This document shows, one piece after another, positions 7,576-16,712 of a DNA stretch of 64,000 nucleotides (the stretch's first letter is position 1; each line of letters begins with the position of its first letter). Origin of the DNA: an uncultured Oscillibacter sp. (GTDB lineage Bacteria > Bacillota > Clostridia > Oscillospirales > Oscillospiraceae); contig CANRYZ010000001.1 in assembly GCA_947644365.1 (NCBI GenBank), forward strand, positions 1-64,000, written 5' to 3'. A model generated the notes under the pieces. The model saw only the letters and a program-made list of their open reading frames with translations. It made no database searches and had not been told where the DNA came from. The translations under genes and the position numbers were made by a program.

Positions 7576-10500
7576 GAACAATGTCATCTGGCTCGTCTCC
7601 GCCATTCCCGCGAAGGCTCCCAGGGCTTTGAGCTGCTCGATGTGGGTCTTGGAGAGCTTATTGCAGCACATGGCAAACTCCTCGATGGAGATAAACTCCT
7701 TTCCCACCCGTTTCTCCGCCGTGTCCAGCGCCGCCGCGTCGCCGAGTCCGTGGACGGATACAAAGGGCGGCAGCAGGCCGCCGTCCGTCACCAGGAATTT
7801 AGTGGCGTCGGACTTATAGATGTCGATGGTGTCGAAGTGGTAGCCCCGGAGGTAGAACTCATAGCACACCTCCAGGGTGGTCAGCAGGTTCTGCTCCACG
7901 GCGGTGGCGTCCTTGTTGTTCTCGATCTCCCGAATCTTCCGCTTCACCGCGTCCTTTCCGGCACAGCAGAACTCCGCGTCAAAGGCCTTGGCCCGAACGG
8001 AGAAAAAGGTCGCGTAGAACGCCAGCGGCTCATGGACCTTGTACCAGGCGATGCGGAAGGCCATCATGACATAGGCCACGGCGTGGGCCTTGGGAAACAG
8101 GTAGCCGATCTTTGCCAGGGAGTCGATGTACCACTCCGGCACGTCGTGCTCCCGCATGGCCTCCTCCCAGCCGGGCTCAAAGCCCCCCTTCTTCACCTTG
8201 CCCTTTCGGACGGACTCCATGATCTTAAAGCTCATCTTGGGGTCCAGCCCCATTTTTATGAGATAGAGCATGATGTCGTCCCGGCAGCCCACCGTGTCCA
8301 GAACGCCGGCGGTGCCGCTGAGGATCAGATCCTTGGCGTTGCCCAGCCACACGTCGGTACCGTGGGAGAAGCCGGAGAGGCGCACCAGCGTACTGAAATC
8401 CCTGGGCTGGGTGTCCACCAGCATCTGGCGGGTGAAGCGGGTATTGAACTCCGGGATGGCCACGGCCCCGGTGGGGCCCAGGATCTCGTCGTTCTCGTAG
8501 CCCAGTACCTTGCTGGAGGTAAAGATGGACATCGTATCCGGGTCGTCCAGGGGGATTTTCTGAGGGTCTACCCCGGTGAGGTCCTGCATCATGCGGACCA
8601 TGGTGGGGTCATCGTGGCCCAGCATGTCCAGCTTTAAGAGGTTCGCCTCCATGGAGTGGTATTCAAAATGGGTGGTGATGGTGTCCGAGCCGTCGTCATC
8701 CGCCGGGTGCTGAACGGGGCAGAAATCCTCCATGTCCTTGTCGTCCGGGACCACCACCAGCCCCCCAGGGTGCTGTCCGGTGGTGCGGCGGGCACCCACA
8801 CAGCCCAGGGTCAGACGGTTCTCCTCCGCCCGGCCCGCCGTCATGACGTTCTCCTCCAGATACTTTTTCACAAAGCCGTAGGCGGTCTTCTCCGCCAGGG
8901 TGCCGATGGTCCCCGCCCGGAACACCTGGGTCTCGCCGAACATCTCAATGGCGTGGCGGTGGGCCCGGGCCTGGTACTCGCCGGAGAAGTTCAGGTCGAT
9001 GTCCGGCACCTTGCCGCCGCCGAAGCCCAGGAAGGTCTCGAAGGGGATGTCGAAGCCGTCCTTCTCGTACTTCGTCCCGCATACCGGGCAGATCTTGTCC
9101 GGCATGTCCGCCCCGCAGCCGTAGGAGCCGTCCTGAATAAACTCGCTGTTTTTGCACTTCGGACAGCGGTAGTGGGGCGGCAGGGAATTCACCTCCGTGA
9201 TACCGGACATATAGGCCGCCAGAGACGACCCCACAGACCCCCGGGAGCCCACCAGATAGCCGTTTTCCAGGGACCTCTGCACCAATTTTTGGGCGGACAT
9301 GTACACCACGTCGTACTTGCCCAGAATGCCGCCCAGCTCTACGTCCAGCCGGTCCACAATGAGCTTCGGCGGGTCCTCGCCGTAGAGCCGGTGGACCTTC
9401 TCCCACACCAGGCGGTTCAGGTCCTCCTGGGAGTTCTCCAGCCTGGGCGGAAACAGCTCCTTTGGAAGCAGCTCAAAGGTCTCGATCTGGTCGGCGATGA
9501 GGCGGGTGTTGGCCACCACCACCTCGTAGGCCTTCTCCTTCCCCAGGTAGGAAAACTCCTCCAGCATCTCGTCCGTGGTCTTGAAGTAGATGGGCAGGGG
9601 CTCATTGGCGTCCGGGAATTTCTTAGACGCCAGCAGGATATGGCGGTACACCTCGTCCTCCGGCTCCAGGAAGTGGACGTCCCCCGTGGCGCAGACGGGC
9701 TTTCCCAGCTCCTCCCCCAGCCGGACGATGGTCCGGTTAAAGTCCCGCAGGTCCTCCTCGCTGCGTGCGTCGCCGTTTCGCAGCATAAAACGGTTGTTGC
9801 ACAGGGGCTGGATCTCCAGATAGTCGTAGAAGGAGGCGATGCGCTTGAGCTCATCCCAGTCCTTGTGGTCCACCACGGCCTTGAACAGCTCCCCCGCCTC
9901 GCAGGCGGAGCCCACGATGATCCCCTCCCGGTGCTCCTTCAAAAGGCTCTTGGGGATGATGGGCACCCGCTTGAAATATTTGAGGTTGGAGGCGGAGATC
10001 ATCTGATAGAGGTTTTTCAGACCCACCTTGTTCCGGGCCAGCAGAATAATGTGCTTGGGGAAGCGGTTGGACTTGCCCCCCAGGGGCCGCAGCTTCTCCA
10101 TCTCCCCATTCACCGCCTGGAGCGTGTGGATGCCTCTCTCGTGGAGCATGTTCCAGAAGGGGATCAGCATATAGCCCACCGTGGCCGCGTCGTCGCTGGC
10201 CCTGTGGTGGTTGAAGGCGGGCAGGTCCAGGTGCTCCGCCACGATGTCCAGCTTGTACTTCCCCAGCCCGGGCAGAAGGTTCTGCGCCAGGATCAGGGAA
10301 TCGATGTAAGTGGGGTGAAACGCCAGCCCCGCCTCCCGGCACCCCGCCCGGATAAAGCCGATGTCAAACTCCGCGTTGTGGGCCGCCAGCGGGCGGCCAT
10401 TCACAAATTTCAGAAAATCCGCCAGGGCCTCCTTGGGCTGGGGGGCGTCCTTGAGCATCTCGTCAGTGATGCCCGTCAGGCCGATGATCTCCGGCGTCAG

Positions 10501-11568
10501 GCGGCGGCCCGGGTTGACAAAGGTCTGAAACCGCTCCGCGATCTCCCCGTTTTTCAGCACCACCGCGCCGATCTCCGTGATGGCCTCCCGGTCCACCTTG
10601 AGGCCGGTGGTCTCGATGTCAAAGCAGACGATCTCATCGTCCAGGGAACAGTCCAGAGAACCGTGGACCGCCACCCGGTCGTCCAGATTGTTGACGAAGT
10701 AGCCCTCTACGCCGTAGAGGATTTTGATCTTGCCTCCGGCGGCGTGCCAGGCGTCCGGGAAGGACTGGGCCACGCCGTGGTCCGTGATGGCCACGGCGGG
10801 ATGGCCCCACCGAATGGCCGTCTGGACGGCCTCCTTGGTGTCCGTCAGGGCGTCCATGTTGCTCATTTTGGTGTGGAGATGGAGCTCCACGCGCTTCTCC
10901 GGGGCGCTGTCCTGCCGGGGCAGGTGCTCGGCGACGTTGATGTGGTAGGGGTTGAGCTGAATGTCCTTCCCGTCCCAGGTGGGCTCCATCTTTCCTTGGA
11001 CGCACAGCCACATGCCGGGCTTCACGGCGCTCTCCAGAGCCTGGGCCTCCTTGGCGGTGAGGTTCTTCTGCACCGTCACGGAATTGGTATAGTCCGTCAT
11101 GTCAAAGCTGAGCCGCCACATGCCCGGCCGCCGGGTCTCCCGGCACTCAAAGGAGAAGACCTTTCCCGCCACCGCGGCGTTGGTCATCTTCAAGTCCAGG
11201 TCCTTCATGGGCACCGGCCTCGCCTTGATGGGATTTCCCATCAGCACCTTGCCCACGGCGGGCTTTCCGCCCTTTCCCGCCTTGGAGGCAGCAGCTCCCT
11301 GGGAGGGCGTGGTCCGCTGGGCCTCCGGCAATTTGCAGGCAACGTCCATCTCCACACTGGAAAAGCCATAGACTGTCCGCAGCGCCGTTTTGATTCCCGA
11401 GACAGCTTCCTCGTCCAGCTGGCTCTTCACCGTCAGCTGGAGACGGATGGACATCTCCCCCTGGTCGATGGCCGCCCCGGTGAGCTCCGCCCCCGCCAGC
11501 TTCAGCCGCAGCTCCGGAGAGAGCTGCAGCTCTGTAAACATTTCAAAAAATGGGATATTTCTCGACAT
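7573..11568 (-). CDS. polC: DNA polymerase III alpha subunit, PolC type
   Basis: This is the Gram-positive replicative polymerase with a built-in proofreading exonuclease. It has 1331 residues, somewhat shorter than the usual 1430 or so because the N-terminal domain is reduced. Order: N-terminal and OB-fold region (1-230), start of PHP domain (VELHLHTKMSNMDALTD), a DnaQ-like exonuclease inserted near 315-480 (CFDIETTGL, then HNAEFDIGF, then HHRASDDA), the rest of PHP, then the polymerase. A zinc-type Cys cluster (CPKCKNSEF, then CPVCGTKY) precedes the catalytic PDIDLNFSG motif near 855. It lies downstream of the ispG cluster and two small genes, as in many clostridia. The nearest RBS (GGAAGAG) is rather far from the ATG. 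Confidence 0.97.
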   Translation of the reverse strand: MSRNIPFFEMFTELQLSPELRLKLAGAELTGAAIDQGEMSIRLQLTVKSQLDEEAVSGIKTALRTVYGFSSVEMDVACKLPEAQRTTPSQGAAASKAGKGGKPAVGKVLMGNPIKARPVPMKDLDLKMTNAAVAGKVFSFECRETRRPGMWRLSFDMTDYTNSVTVQKNLTAKEAQALESAVKPGMWLCVQGKMEPTWDGKDIQLNPYHINVAEHLPRQDSAPEKRVELHLHTKMSNMDALTDTKEAVQTAIRWGHPAVAITDHGVAQSFPDAWHAAGGKIKILYGVEGYFVNNLDDRVAVHGSLDCSLDDEIVCFDIETTGLKVDREAITEIGAVVLKNGEIAERFQTFVNPGRRLTPEIIGLTGITDEMLKDAPQPKEALADFLKFVNGRPLAAHNAEFDIGFIRAGCREAGLAFHPTYIDSLILAQNLLPGLGKYKLDIVAEHLDLPAFNHHRASDDAATVGYMLIPFWNMLHERGIHTLQAVNGEMEKLRPLGGKSNRFPKHIILLARNKVGLKNLYQMISASNLKYFKRVPIIPKSLLKEHREGIIVGSACEAGELFKAVVDHKDWDELKRIASFYDYLEIQPLCNNRFMLRNGDARSEEDLRDFNRTIVRLGEELGKPVCATGDVHFLEPEDEVYRHILLASKKFPDANEPLPIYFKTTDEMLEEFSYLGKEKAYEVVVANTRLIADQIETFELLPKELFPPRLENSQEDLNRLVWEKVHRLYGEDPPKLIVDRLDVELGGILGKYDVVYMSAQKLVQRSLENGYLVGSRGSVGSSLAAYMSGITEVNSLPPHYRCPKCKNSEFIQDGSYGCGADMPDKICPVCGTKYEKDGFDIPFETFLGFGGGKVPDIDLNFSGEYQARAHRHAIEMFGETQVFRAGTIGTLAEKTAYGFVKKYLEENVMTAGRAEENRLTLGCVGARRTTGQHPGGLVVVPDDKDMEDFCPVQHPADDDGSDTITTHFEYHSMEANLLKLDMLGHDDPTMVRMMQDLTGVDPQKIPLDDPDTMSIFTSSKVLGYENDEILGPTGAVAIPEFNTRFTRQMLVDTQPRDFSTLVRLSGFSHGTDVWLGNAKDLILSGTAGVLDTVGCRDDIMLYLIKMGLDPKMSFKIMESVRKGKVKKGGFEPGWEEAMREHDVPEWYIDSLAKIGYLFPKAHAVAYVMMAFRIAWYKVHEPLAFYATFFSVRAKAFDAEFCCAGKDAVKRKIREIENNKDATAVEQNLLTTLEVCYEFYLRGYHFDTIDIYKSDATKFLVTDGGLLPPFVSVHGLGDAAALDTAEKRVGKEFISIEEFAMCCNKLSKTHIEQLKALGAFAGMAETSQMTLF

Positions 11569-11574
11569 AGTGTT

Positions 11575-11781
11575 TTACTGCTCTTCCTTTTCGGCATTCC
11601 GGCTCACACCCTGATTTTTTATCCGATTCTCCAGCTCCTCAAAGCGCCGGTCCATGGAGAATTTGATCCACACACCCATAATCACAATGGCGGCGACAGA
11701 CCCGATGGGCCACACCTGGCCGCCATAGGTTGACAGATTGAGGAATATACTAAGTGCCAACGCAAAAAAAGCAGCTTTCAT
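11575..11781 (-). CDS. Small single-pass membrane protein
   Basis: This 68-residue protein has two hydrophobic stretches near residues 3-35 (AFFALALSIFL and IGSVAAIVIMGVWI), then a charged helical tail (KFSMDRRFEELENRIKNQ). The ATG follows a perfect AGGAGG; a 28-codon extension upstream runs through the preceding small gene in another frame and is rejected. It lies immediately upstream of polC, with its stop 7 bp from the polC start, so it is surely in the same transcript. I do not recognise a family. Confidence 0.7.
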   Translation of the reverse strand: MKAAFFALALSIFLNLSTYGGQVWPIGSVAAIVIMGVWIKFSMDRRFEELENRIKNQGVSRNAEKEEQ

Positions 11782-11809
11782 AACAGTCCTCCTGTTCGCG
11801 TCAAACCCA

Positions 11810-11980
11810 TCAGCGCCCCTTGCGCCGGTGACTGCCCGTATTGACCAATGCCGCCAGCACGCCAACTCTGCCCAGGTATCTCACAGAATCTTCGCCCTGC
11901 CGCTCCAGACACACGATCTGAAAGAGCAGCAAAATGACAACCAGCGCCCAGAGCAGCAAGTTCTGTCCCCGCTCCGACAT
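11810..11980 (-). CDS. Very small membrane protein (56 aa)
   Basis: A short frame, translated by hand, starts MSERGQNLLLWALVVILLLF and ends RRKGR. It has one strong hydrophobic helix (about residues 8-24) and a basic C-terminus. The ATG has an excellent AAGGAGG box 6 nt upstream. It sits in the ispG-polC gap, 22 bp after ispG and 28 bp before the next small gene, on the same strand. No homologue is recognised. The strong RBS, membrane helix and tight spacing are the evidence that it is real. Confidence 0.6.
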   Translation of the reverse strand: MSERGQNLLLWALVVILLLFQIVCLERQGEDSVRYLGRVGVLAALVNTGSHRRKGR

Positions 11981-12002
11981 CAAACGCCTCCTTCGCTGCG
12001 CG

Positions 12003-13040
12003 TCACAGCTTCTCGATCTCCGCCATCAAAGCGTCCACAAGCTGCTCCTGCGGCACTTTATAAAGGATCTCCCCTTTTCGGAAAAGAAGGCCCTCTCCCC
12101 TGCCGCCGGCGATGCCGATGTCGGCGGCGGCGGCCTCGCCGGGGCCGTTGACGGCGCACCCCATCACCGCCACGGTGATGTTCTTCTCACAGCTCGCCAG
12201 CCGGCGCTCCACCTCCTCCGCCATGGGGATGAGGTCAATGCGGGTGCGGCCGCAGGTGGGGCAGGCGATCAGATTCACTCCCTGTTTCCGAAGCCCCGCC
12301 GCCTTCAGGATTTTTTTTGCGGCATAGATCTCCTCCACCGGGTCGGCGGTCAGCGTCACCCGAATGGTATCGCCAATGCCCATACACAGCAGTCCCCCGA
12401 TGCCCATGGCGGACTTCACCAGCCCCATGGAGGGCGTGCCCGCCTCCGTGACTCCCAGGTGCAGGGGGTAGTCCGTGCGCTCACTGAGGAGGCGGTAGGC
12501 CGCCATGGTCAAGGGCACGTCGGAGCACTTGACGGAGATGCAGATGTCGTCAAAATCGAATTTATTCAGCAGATGTACGTGTCCCATGGCGCTCTCTACC
12601 AGGGCCTCGGCGGTGACGCCGCCGTACTTTGCCCGCAGTTCCCTCTCCAGAGAGCCGCCGTTGACGCCGATGCGGATGGGGATGGACTTCCGGCGGCACA
12701 GGTCCGCCACCGCCTTCACCCGCTCCTCCCCGCCGATGTTGCCGGGGTTGATGCGGATGGCGTCTATCCCCCGCTCCGCACAGGTCAGGGCGTATCTATA
12801 ATTGAAATGGATGTCCGCCACCAGGGGGATGTGAATGCACTCCTTGAGCTTGTCCACCGCCTCTGCCGCCGCCTGGTCCGGAATGGCCACCCGGATGATC
12901 TCGCACCCGGCATCCTCTAGGGCCAGAATCTGAGCCGCCGTGGCCTCCACGTCGTCGGTCTTCGTATTGCACATGGACTGGATGCTCACCGGAGCGCCGC
13001 CGCCCACCGGCACGCCGCCCACCATCAGCCGCTTTGTCAT
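12003..13040 (-). CDS. ispG: 4-hydroxy-3-methylbut-2-en-1-yl diphosphate synthase IspG
   Basis: This is the 4Fe-4S enzyme of the non-mevalonate isoprenoid pathway that reduces MEcPP to HMBPP. It has 345 residues. The start MTKRLMVGGVPVGGGAPV was chosen because it overlaps the GNAT stop as ATGA; a longer frame in the same register crosses the GNAT gene. Cluster ligands appear as CPTCGRTRIDL and MGCAVNGPGEA near the C-terminus. It acts two steps after IspF and shares this operon with dxr, the first committed enzyme. Confidence 0.96.
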   Translation of the reverse strand: MTKRLMVGGVPVGGGAPVSIQSMCNTKTDDVEATAAQILALEDAGCEIIRVAIPDQAAAEAVDKLKECIHIPLVADIHFNYRYALTCAERGIDAIRINPGNIGGEERVKAVADLCRRKSIPIRIGVNGGSLERELRAKYGGVTAEALVESAMGHVHLLNKFDFDDICISVKCSDVPLTMAAYRLLSERTDYPLHLGVTEAGTPSMGLVKSAMGIGGLLCMGIGDTIRVTLTADPVEEIYAAKKILKAAGLRKQGVNLIACPTCGRTRIDLIPMAEEVERRLASCEKNITVAVMGCAVNGPGEAAAADIGIAGGRGEGLLFRKGEILYKVPQEQLVDALMAEIEKL

Positions 13041-13555
13041 GCTCTCGCTTCCTCTCTCAGCCTGGCGTAGATGCAGGAGTCCAGCAGCTCCCCGCATTTG
13101 AACACGCTCTTCCGCTTGATTCCCTCCAGGGTGAAGCCGGCCCTCTCCAGCACGCCCCGGGAGCCGGCATTTTGGGCGTAGGGCTCCGCATAAATCCGCA
13201 CGATGTCCCAGGTCGCAAACCCCAGGGCGCACATCTGCTCTACGGCGGCGGTCATGATGCCCCGCCGCCAGAAGGGACGGCCCAGCCAGTACCCCAGCTC
13301 CGCGCTCCTTCGGTACACGTCATTTCCCAGGAAAAGGGCGACGCTCCCCGCCGCCTGGCCGTCCACCACGAGGCAGCGGCACAGCTGGCCCTGTCCCTCC
13401 CGCTCCACGCAGGAGCGGACGAAAAACTCCGCGTCCGCTAAGGTGTAGGGACTGGGAAACGCATCCCGCAGGTTCCGGGCCACCAGCGGGTCGTCGGCAT
13501 AGGGGACGATGGCGGCGGCATCCTCCTCCCGCCAGGGTCTTAGTGTAAAGTCCAT
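13037..13555 (-). CDS. GNAT acetyltransferase, RimJ/RimL-like
   Basis: This 172-residue GNAT-fold protein acetylates an amino group using acetyl-CoA. The acetyl-CoA-binding region reads GYWLGRPFWRRGIMTAAV, and the C-terminal AGSRGVLERAGFTLEG is typical of the RimJ/RimL/YdaF group. It lies between rseP and ispG and overlaps ispG by 4 nt. The substrate is not predictable; N-terminal or small-molecule acetylation are both possible. Confidence 0.85.
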   Translation of the reverse strand: MDFTLRPWREEDAAAIVPYADDPLVARNLRDAFPSPYTLADAEFFVRSCVEREGQGQLCRCLVVDGQAAGSVALFLGNDVYRRSAELGYWLGRPFWRRGIMTAAVEQMCALGFATWDIVRIYAEPYAQNAGSRGVLERAGFTLEGIKRKSVFKCGELLDSCIYARLREEARA

Positions 13556-13566
13556 ATCCTTTTCTC

Positions 13567-14631
13567 CTATTGAAACAGCTTAAATACGTCCTGAAATGTT
13601 ACCAGCAGCATAAAACCCATCAGCACCACGAAGCCCGCCGTGTTGACGGCGGCCTGATACCGCTCCGGCACCTTTCTCTTGAAGAGCAGCAGCGCCAGCT
13701 GGTCCACCAGCAGAAAGAACACCCGCCCGCCGTCCAGCGCCGGAATGGGCAGCATATTCATCACCGCCAGGTTCACCGCGATCAGCGCGGCGAAGTAAAA
13801 GATCTGCGACCACGCGTCCTTCTGGGTTTCCGCCTGGTCTCCCACCTCCGTGATGGCGGAGACGATGCCCACCGGGCCGCTGAGGTCCTGGACGGAGGCC
13901 CCGCCGGTGAACAGCTGCGCCAGGCTGAACCGCACCAGCTGGACGAAGTCCAGCGCCGTGTTCCAGGTGTATTTCAGCTTGTTCCCCAGAGTGGCCTCCT
14001 GGGCATAGCGGCCCATATACAGGCCAAAGCCCCGGTAATCATCGCCGTTCTGGTCGGTGTAGGTCTGCCGCCGGAGGTCCCGCACCACGATGTGTTCCCC
14101 ATCCCGGATGACCTCAAGATCCACGCCGTCCCTGGCGTAGCTCAAAAACATACTGGCGTCTCCGGCGAGATACGTCCGGTAGCCGTTGACCTTGTAGATC
14201 CGGTCCCCGGGCATCAGTCCCGCCTCTCCCTGCCGGGAAAACTCCGGGGCCAGGTCCGTGATCTGGTCGGTATAGAAAACTCCCGCCCCGGCGTACAGGC
14301 ACAGCAGGATCAAAAGGCCCGCCAGGAAATTCATCCCCGCGCCGGCAATCAGGATCAGGAGCTTCCGCCAGAAGCCCTGGCGGACGAAGGACCGCTCGTC
14401 CCCCGTGTCCTCGTCCTCCCCCTCCATAGCGCAGAAGCCGCCGATGGGCAGGGCCCGAAAGGAGTATTGCGTCTCTCCCCTCTTCCGGCTCCAGACATTG
14501 GGGCCCATGCCGATGGAGAATTCGTTGACCCGCACGCCGCAGAGCTTCGCCGCCAGGAAGTGCCCCAGCTCGTGGACCGCCACCAGAACGCCGAAGATCA
14601 GAACTGCCGCCAGGATATAGACCAGTTTCAT
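13567..14631 (-). CDS. rseP: RIP metalloprotease RseP (site-2 protease)
   Basis: This 354-residue intramembrane zinc protease has the catalytic HELGH motif in the first membrane helix (VAVHELGHFLAAKL), a central PDZ-like domain (near GLMPGDRIYKVNGY), and the second metal motif NMLPIPALDGGR. Homologues (RasP in Bacillus) cut anti-sigma factors and signal-peptide remnants in the membrane. It overlaps dxr by 4 nt (ATGA). A C-terminal membrane helix ends the protein. Confidence 0.95.
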   Translation of the reverse strand: MKLVYILAAVLIFGVLVAVHELGHFLAAKLCGVRVNEFSIGMGPNVWSRKRGETQYSFRALPIGGFCAMEGEDEDTGDERSFVRQGFWRKLLILIAGAGMNFLAGLLILLCLYAGAGVFYTDQITDLAPEFSRQGEAGLMPGDRIYKVNGYRTYLAGDASMFLSYARDGVDLEVIRDGEHIVVRDLRRQTYTDQNGDDYRGFGLYMGRYAQEATLGNKLKYTWNTALDFVQLVRFSLAQLFTGGASVQDLSGPVGIVSAITEVGDQAETQKDAWSQIFYFAALIAVNLAVMNMLPIPALDGGRVFFLLVDQLALLLFKRKVPERYQAAVNTAGFVVLMGFMLLVTFQDVFKLFQ

Positions 14632-15779
14632 GCCAAATGCTCCTTGCTCACGATCTCGCGGGCCGCCCGGTCCGCCTCTAAAATCTCCTCCAGGGTGGGA
14701 GCCTCCACCACCGGAAGCGCCGCCATGGCTTTTTCCGTCAGGCGGAAGATGTCATAAAATCCAATTCTATCCGTCAAAAACAGCCGGACCGCCTCTTCAT
14801 TGGCCCCGTTCAGCGCGGCGCAGGCCGTGCCGCCCCGCTGGGCCGCCGTCTCCGCCAGCGCCAGACAGGGAAACACCTCCCGGTCCGGTCTCGCAAAGGT
14901 CAGCGACGGACAGGCCAGCAGGTCCAGAGGCTCCGCCGGGTTCTCCCCCCGCTCCGGATACGTCATGGCGTACCGGATGGGCAGACGCATATCCGGCGTG
15001 CCCAGCTGGGCCAGCACCGCCCCATCCCGAAACTCCACCAGAGAGTGCACAATGGACTGGCGGTGAATCACCACATCCACCTGGGAGAGGGGCAGGCGGT
15101 AGAGCCGCATGGCCTCGATGACCTCCAGGCCCTTGTTCATCAGCGTGGCGCAGTCCACGGTGATCTTGGGGCCCATGGTCCAATTGGGGTGCTTCAAGGC
15201 ATCCGTCTTTGTCATTCTGCCCGCTTCTTCCCTGTTCATGCCGTAAAAGGGTCCGCCGGAACAGGTCAAAATCAGGCGCTTGATCTCCCGCCTGTCTCCG
15301 CAGCCCTGGAGGCACTGGAAAATGGCGGAGTGCTCCGAGTCCACGGGAACGATCTCCGCGCCGCTTCGCTCCGCGGCGTCCATCACCAGCTCCCCGGCGC
15401 AGACCAGGGTCTCCTTGTTCGCCAGGGCGACACGCTTTTTCTCACCGATGGCGGCCAGAGTGGGTTTCAAACCCACCATGCCCACTACGGCGGTAACCAC
15501 GGTGTCCGCCTCCGGCAGAACCGCAGCCTCCTCCAGGGCGGCGGGCCCGCCCAAAACACGGATCTCCGTATCCCGCAGCCGGACCGCCAGATCTCTTGCC
15601 GCCGCCTCATCGGTCATCACCGCCAGGCGGGGACGGAATTTCCGGGCCTGTTCCTCCACCCGCTCCACGCTGCTGTTGGCGGTCAGGGCGGCCACACGGA
15701 GGCCCAGCTGCTCCGCCACATCCAGGGTCTGCCGGCCGATGGAGCCGGTGGAGCCCAGTATTGATATTGTATTCGTCAT
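14628..15779 (-). CDS. dxr: 1-deoxy-D-xylulose-5-phosphate reductoisomerase
   Basis: This NADPH enzyme converts DXP to MEP, the first committed step of the non-mevalonate pathway. It has 383 residues, the usual size. The nucleotide-binding start is ILGSTGSIGRQTLDV. The metal/substrate region includes VPVDSEHSAIFQCLQG and the active-site segment LTCSGGPFYG. It is coupled to rseP by an ATGA overlap and follows cdsA at 15 bp. Confidence 0.96.
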   Translation of the reverse strand: MTNTISILGSTGSIGRQTLDVAEQLGLRVAALTANSSVERVEEQARKFRPRLAVMTDEAAARDLAVRLRDTEIRVLGGPAALEEAAVLPEADTVVTAVVGMVGLKPTLAAIGEKKRVALANKETLVCAGELVMDAAERSGAEIVPVDSEHSAIFQCLQGCGDRREIKRLILTCSGGPFYGMNREEAGRMTKTDALKHPNWTMGPKITVDCATLMNKGLEVIEAMRLYRLPLSQVDVVIHRQSIVHSLVEFRDGAVLAQLGTPDMRLPIRYAMTYPERGENPAEPLDLLACPSLTFARPDREVFPCLALAETAAQRGGTACAALNGANEEAVRLFLTDRIGFYDIFRLTEKAMAALPVVEAPTLEEILEADRAAREIVSKEHLA

Positions 15780-15794
15780 ATCCCCTGTCCTACC

Positions 15795-16610
15795 TCAAAA
15801 ACCGAAAAAAGCCGAGGGAAACATCGTCAGAACAATCTCCACCATCGGAGCCACAAAGAGCACGCTGTCAAACCGGTCCAGCACGCCGCCGTGTTCCAGG
15901 AAGAGGCGTCCGTAGTCCTTGATGCCAAACTCCCGCTTGATGAGAGAGAAACTCAAATCGCCGATCTGGGCCACTACGCCGCAGACGAGGGACAGCAGCG
16001 CCATGGGGACGGCGGCGATGGAGGCGCTGAACCAGCGGTTCATCACATAGGCGAACAGCAAGCCGCACACCACATTTCCCAGCAAACCGCCGATGGAGCC
16101 CTCCACCGTCTTCTTGGGGCTGACCTTGGGGGCCAGCTTGTGCCTGCCCAAGGTGAGGCCGGCGAAATAGGCGAAGGTGTCGCAGGCGAAGCTCAGGATG
16201 AAGGGCAGGAGGAACCACGCCCGGTGGATTCCGGCGGCCTCCAGGCGGAGGAAGGAGGAGAAGGACCAGCCGATGGCGATGCTGCCGAAGAGACCCGCCA
16301 TGATCTGGCTGAATTTCACCCCGCCGCCCTTATGGATGGCGCAGCCGAAGAAAATCAGCGCTTCCAGCACAAGCAAAAGCGCAATGGCCTCCGGACGGTC
16401 ATAGTACCACTCCACGGTGAAGACCGCGGCGACCGCGCTCAGGCCTACCAGCTCGCTCCGCTTCACACCGCTGACGCACTGCTGCAATTCCATGCTCCCG
16501 ATACCCGCCAGAAGGCACAGCGCCGCCATCATCACGAGGCTCGGCGCCCGGAGCACCACGTAGACCAGCACCGGAACGCCGATGACGGCTACCAGGATTC
16601 TTGATTTCAT
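15795..16610 (-). CDS. cdsA: Phosphatidate cytidylyltransferase
   Basis: This 271-residue integral membrane enzyme makes CDP-diacylglycerol from phosphatidic acid and CTP. It has about eight hydrophobic segments and the C-terminal family signature (IGDLSFSLIKREFGIKDYG, then PGHGG-like LEHGGVLDRFDS). The upstream gap to uppS is about 100 bp and contains hairpins, so the operon may be attenuated or processed there. Confidence 0.95.
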   Translation of the reverse strand: MKSRILVAVIGVPVLVYVVLRAPSLVMMAALCLLAGIGSMELQQCVSGVKRSELVGLSAVAAVFTVEWYYDRPEAIALLLVLEALIFFGCAIHKGGGVKFSQIMAGLFGSIAIGWSFSSFLRLEAAGIHRAWFLLPFILSFACDTFAYFAGLTLGRHKLAPKVSPKKTVEGSIGGLLGNVVCGLLFAYVMNRWFSASIAAVPMALLSLVCGVVAQIGDLSFSLIKREFGIKDYGRLFLEHGGVLDRFDSVLFVAPMVEIVLTMFPSAFFGF

Positions 16611-16632
16611 GAATGGTCACATCCTTTAATGT

Positions 16633-16703
16633 GCCGCTCGCTTCGCTTTGCGGCGCCCGCAGGGGCTCCGCCCCCGCACCCCGCCACCTTTTGAAAAAGG
16701 TGG
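16633..16703. repeat. Compact hairpin element between uppS and cdsA
   Basis: Three inverted repeats follow one another: gccgc/gcggc (16633-16654), ggggc-tcc-gcccc (16662-16674) and ccacctttt-ga-aaaaggtgg (16684-16703, perfect 9 bp). It resembles a GC-rich intergenic repeat that I recall as common in this bacterial group; that recollection is not verified. In the direction of transcription it lies inside the operon, after uppS. Confidence 0.55.
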
Positions 16704-16712
16704 ACGAAAACT

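Noticed and set aside
8656..11733. A 1025-codon open frame on the plus strand opposite polC
   Set aside because: It is antisense to a textbook polC, has no family motif, and is rich in His, Gly, Leu and Val as expected for the complement of a high-GC gene.
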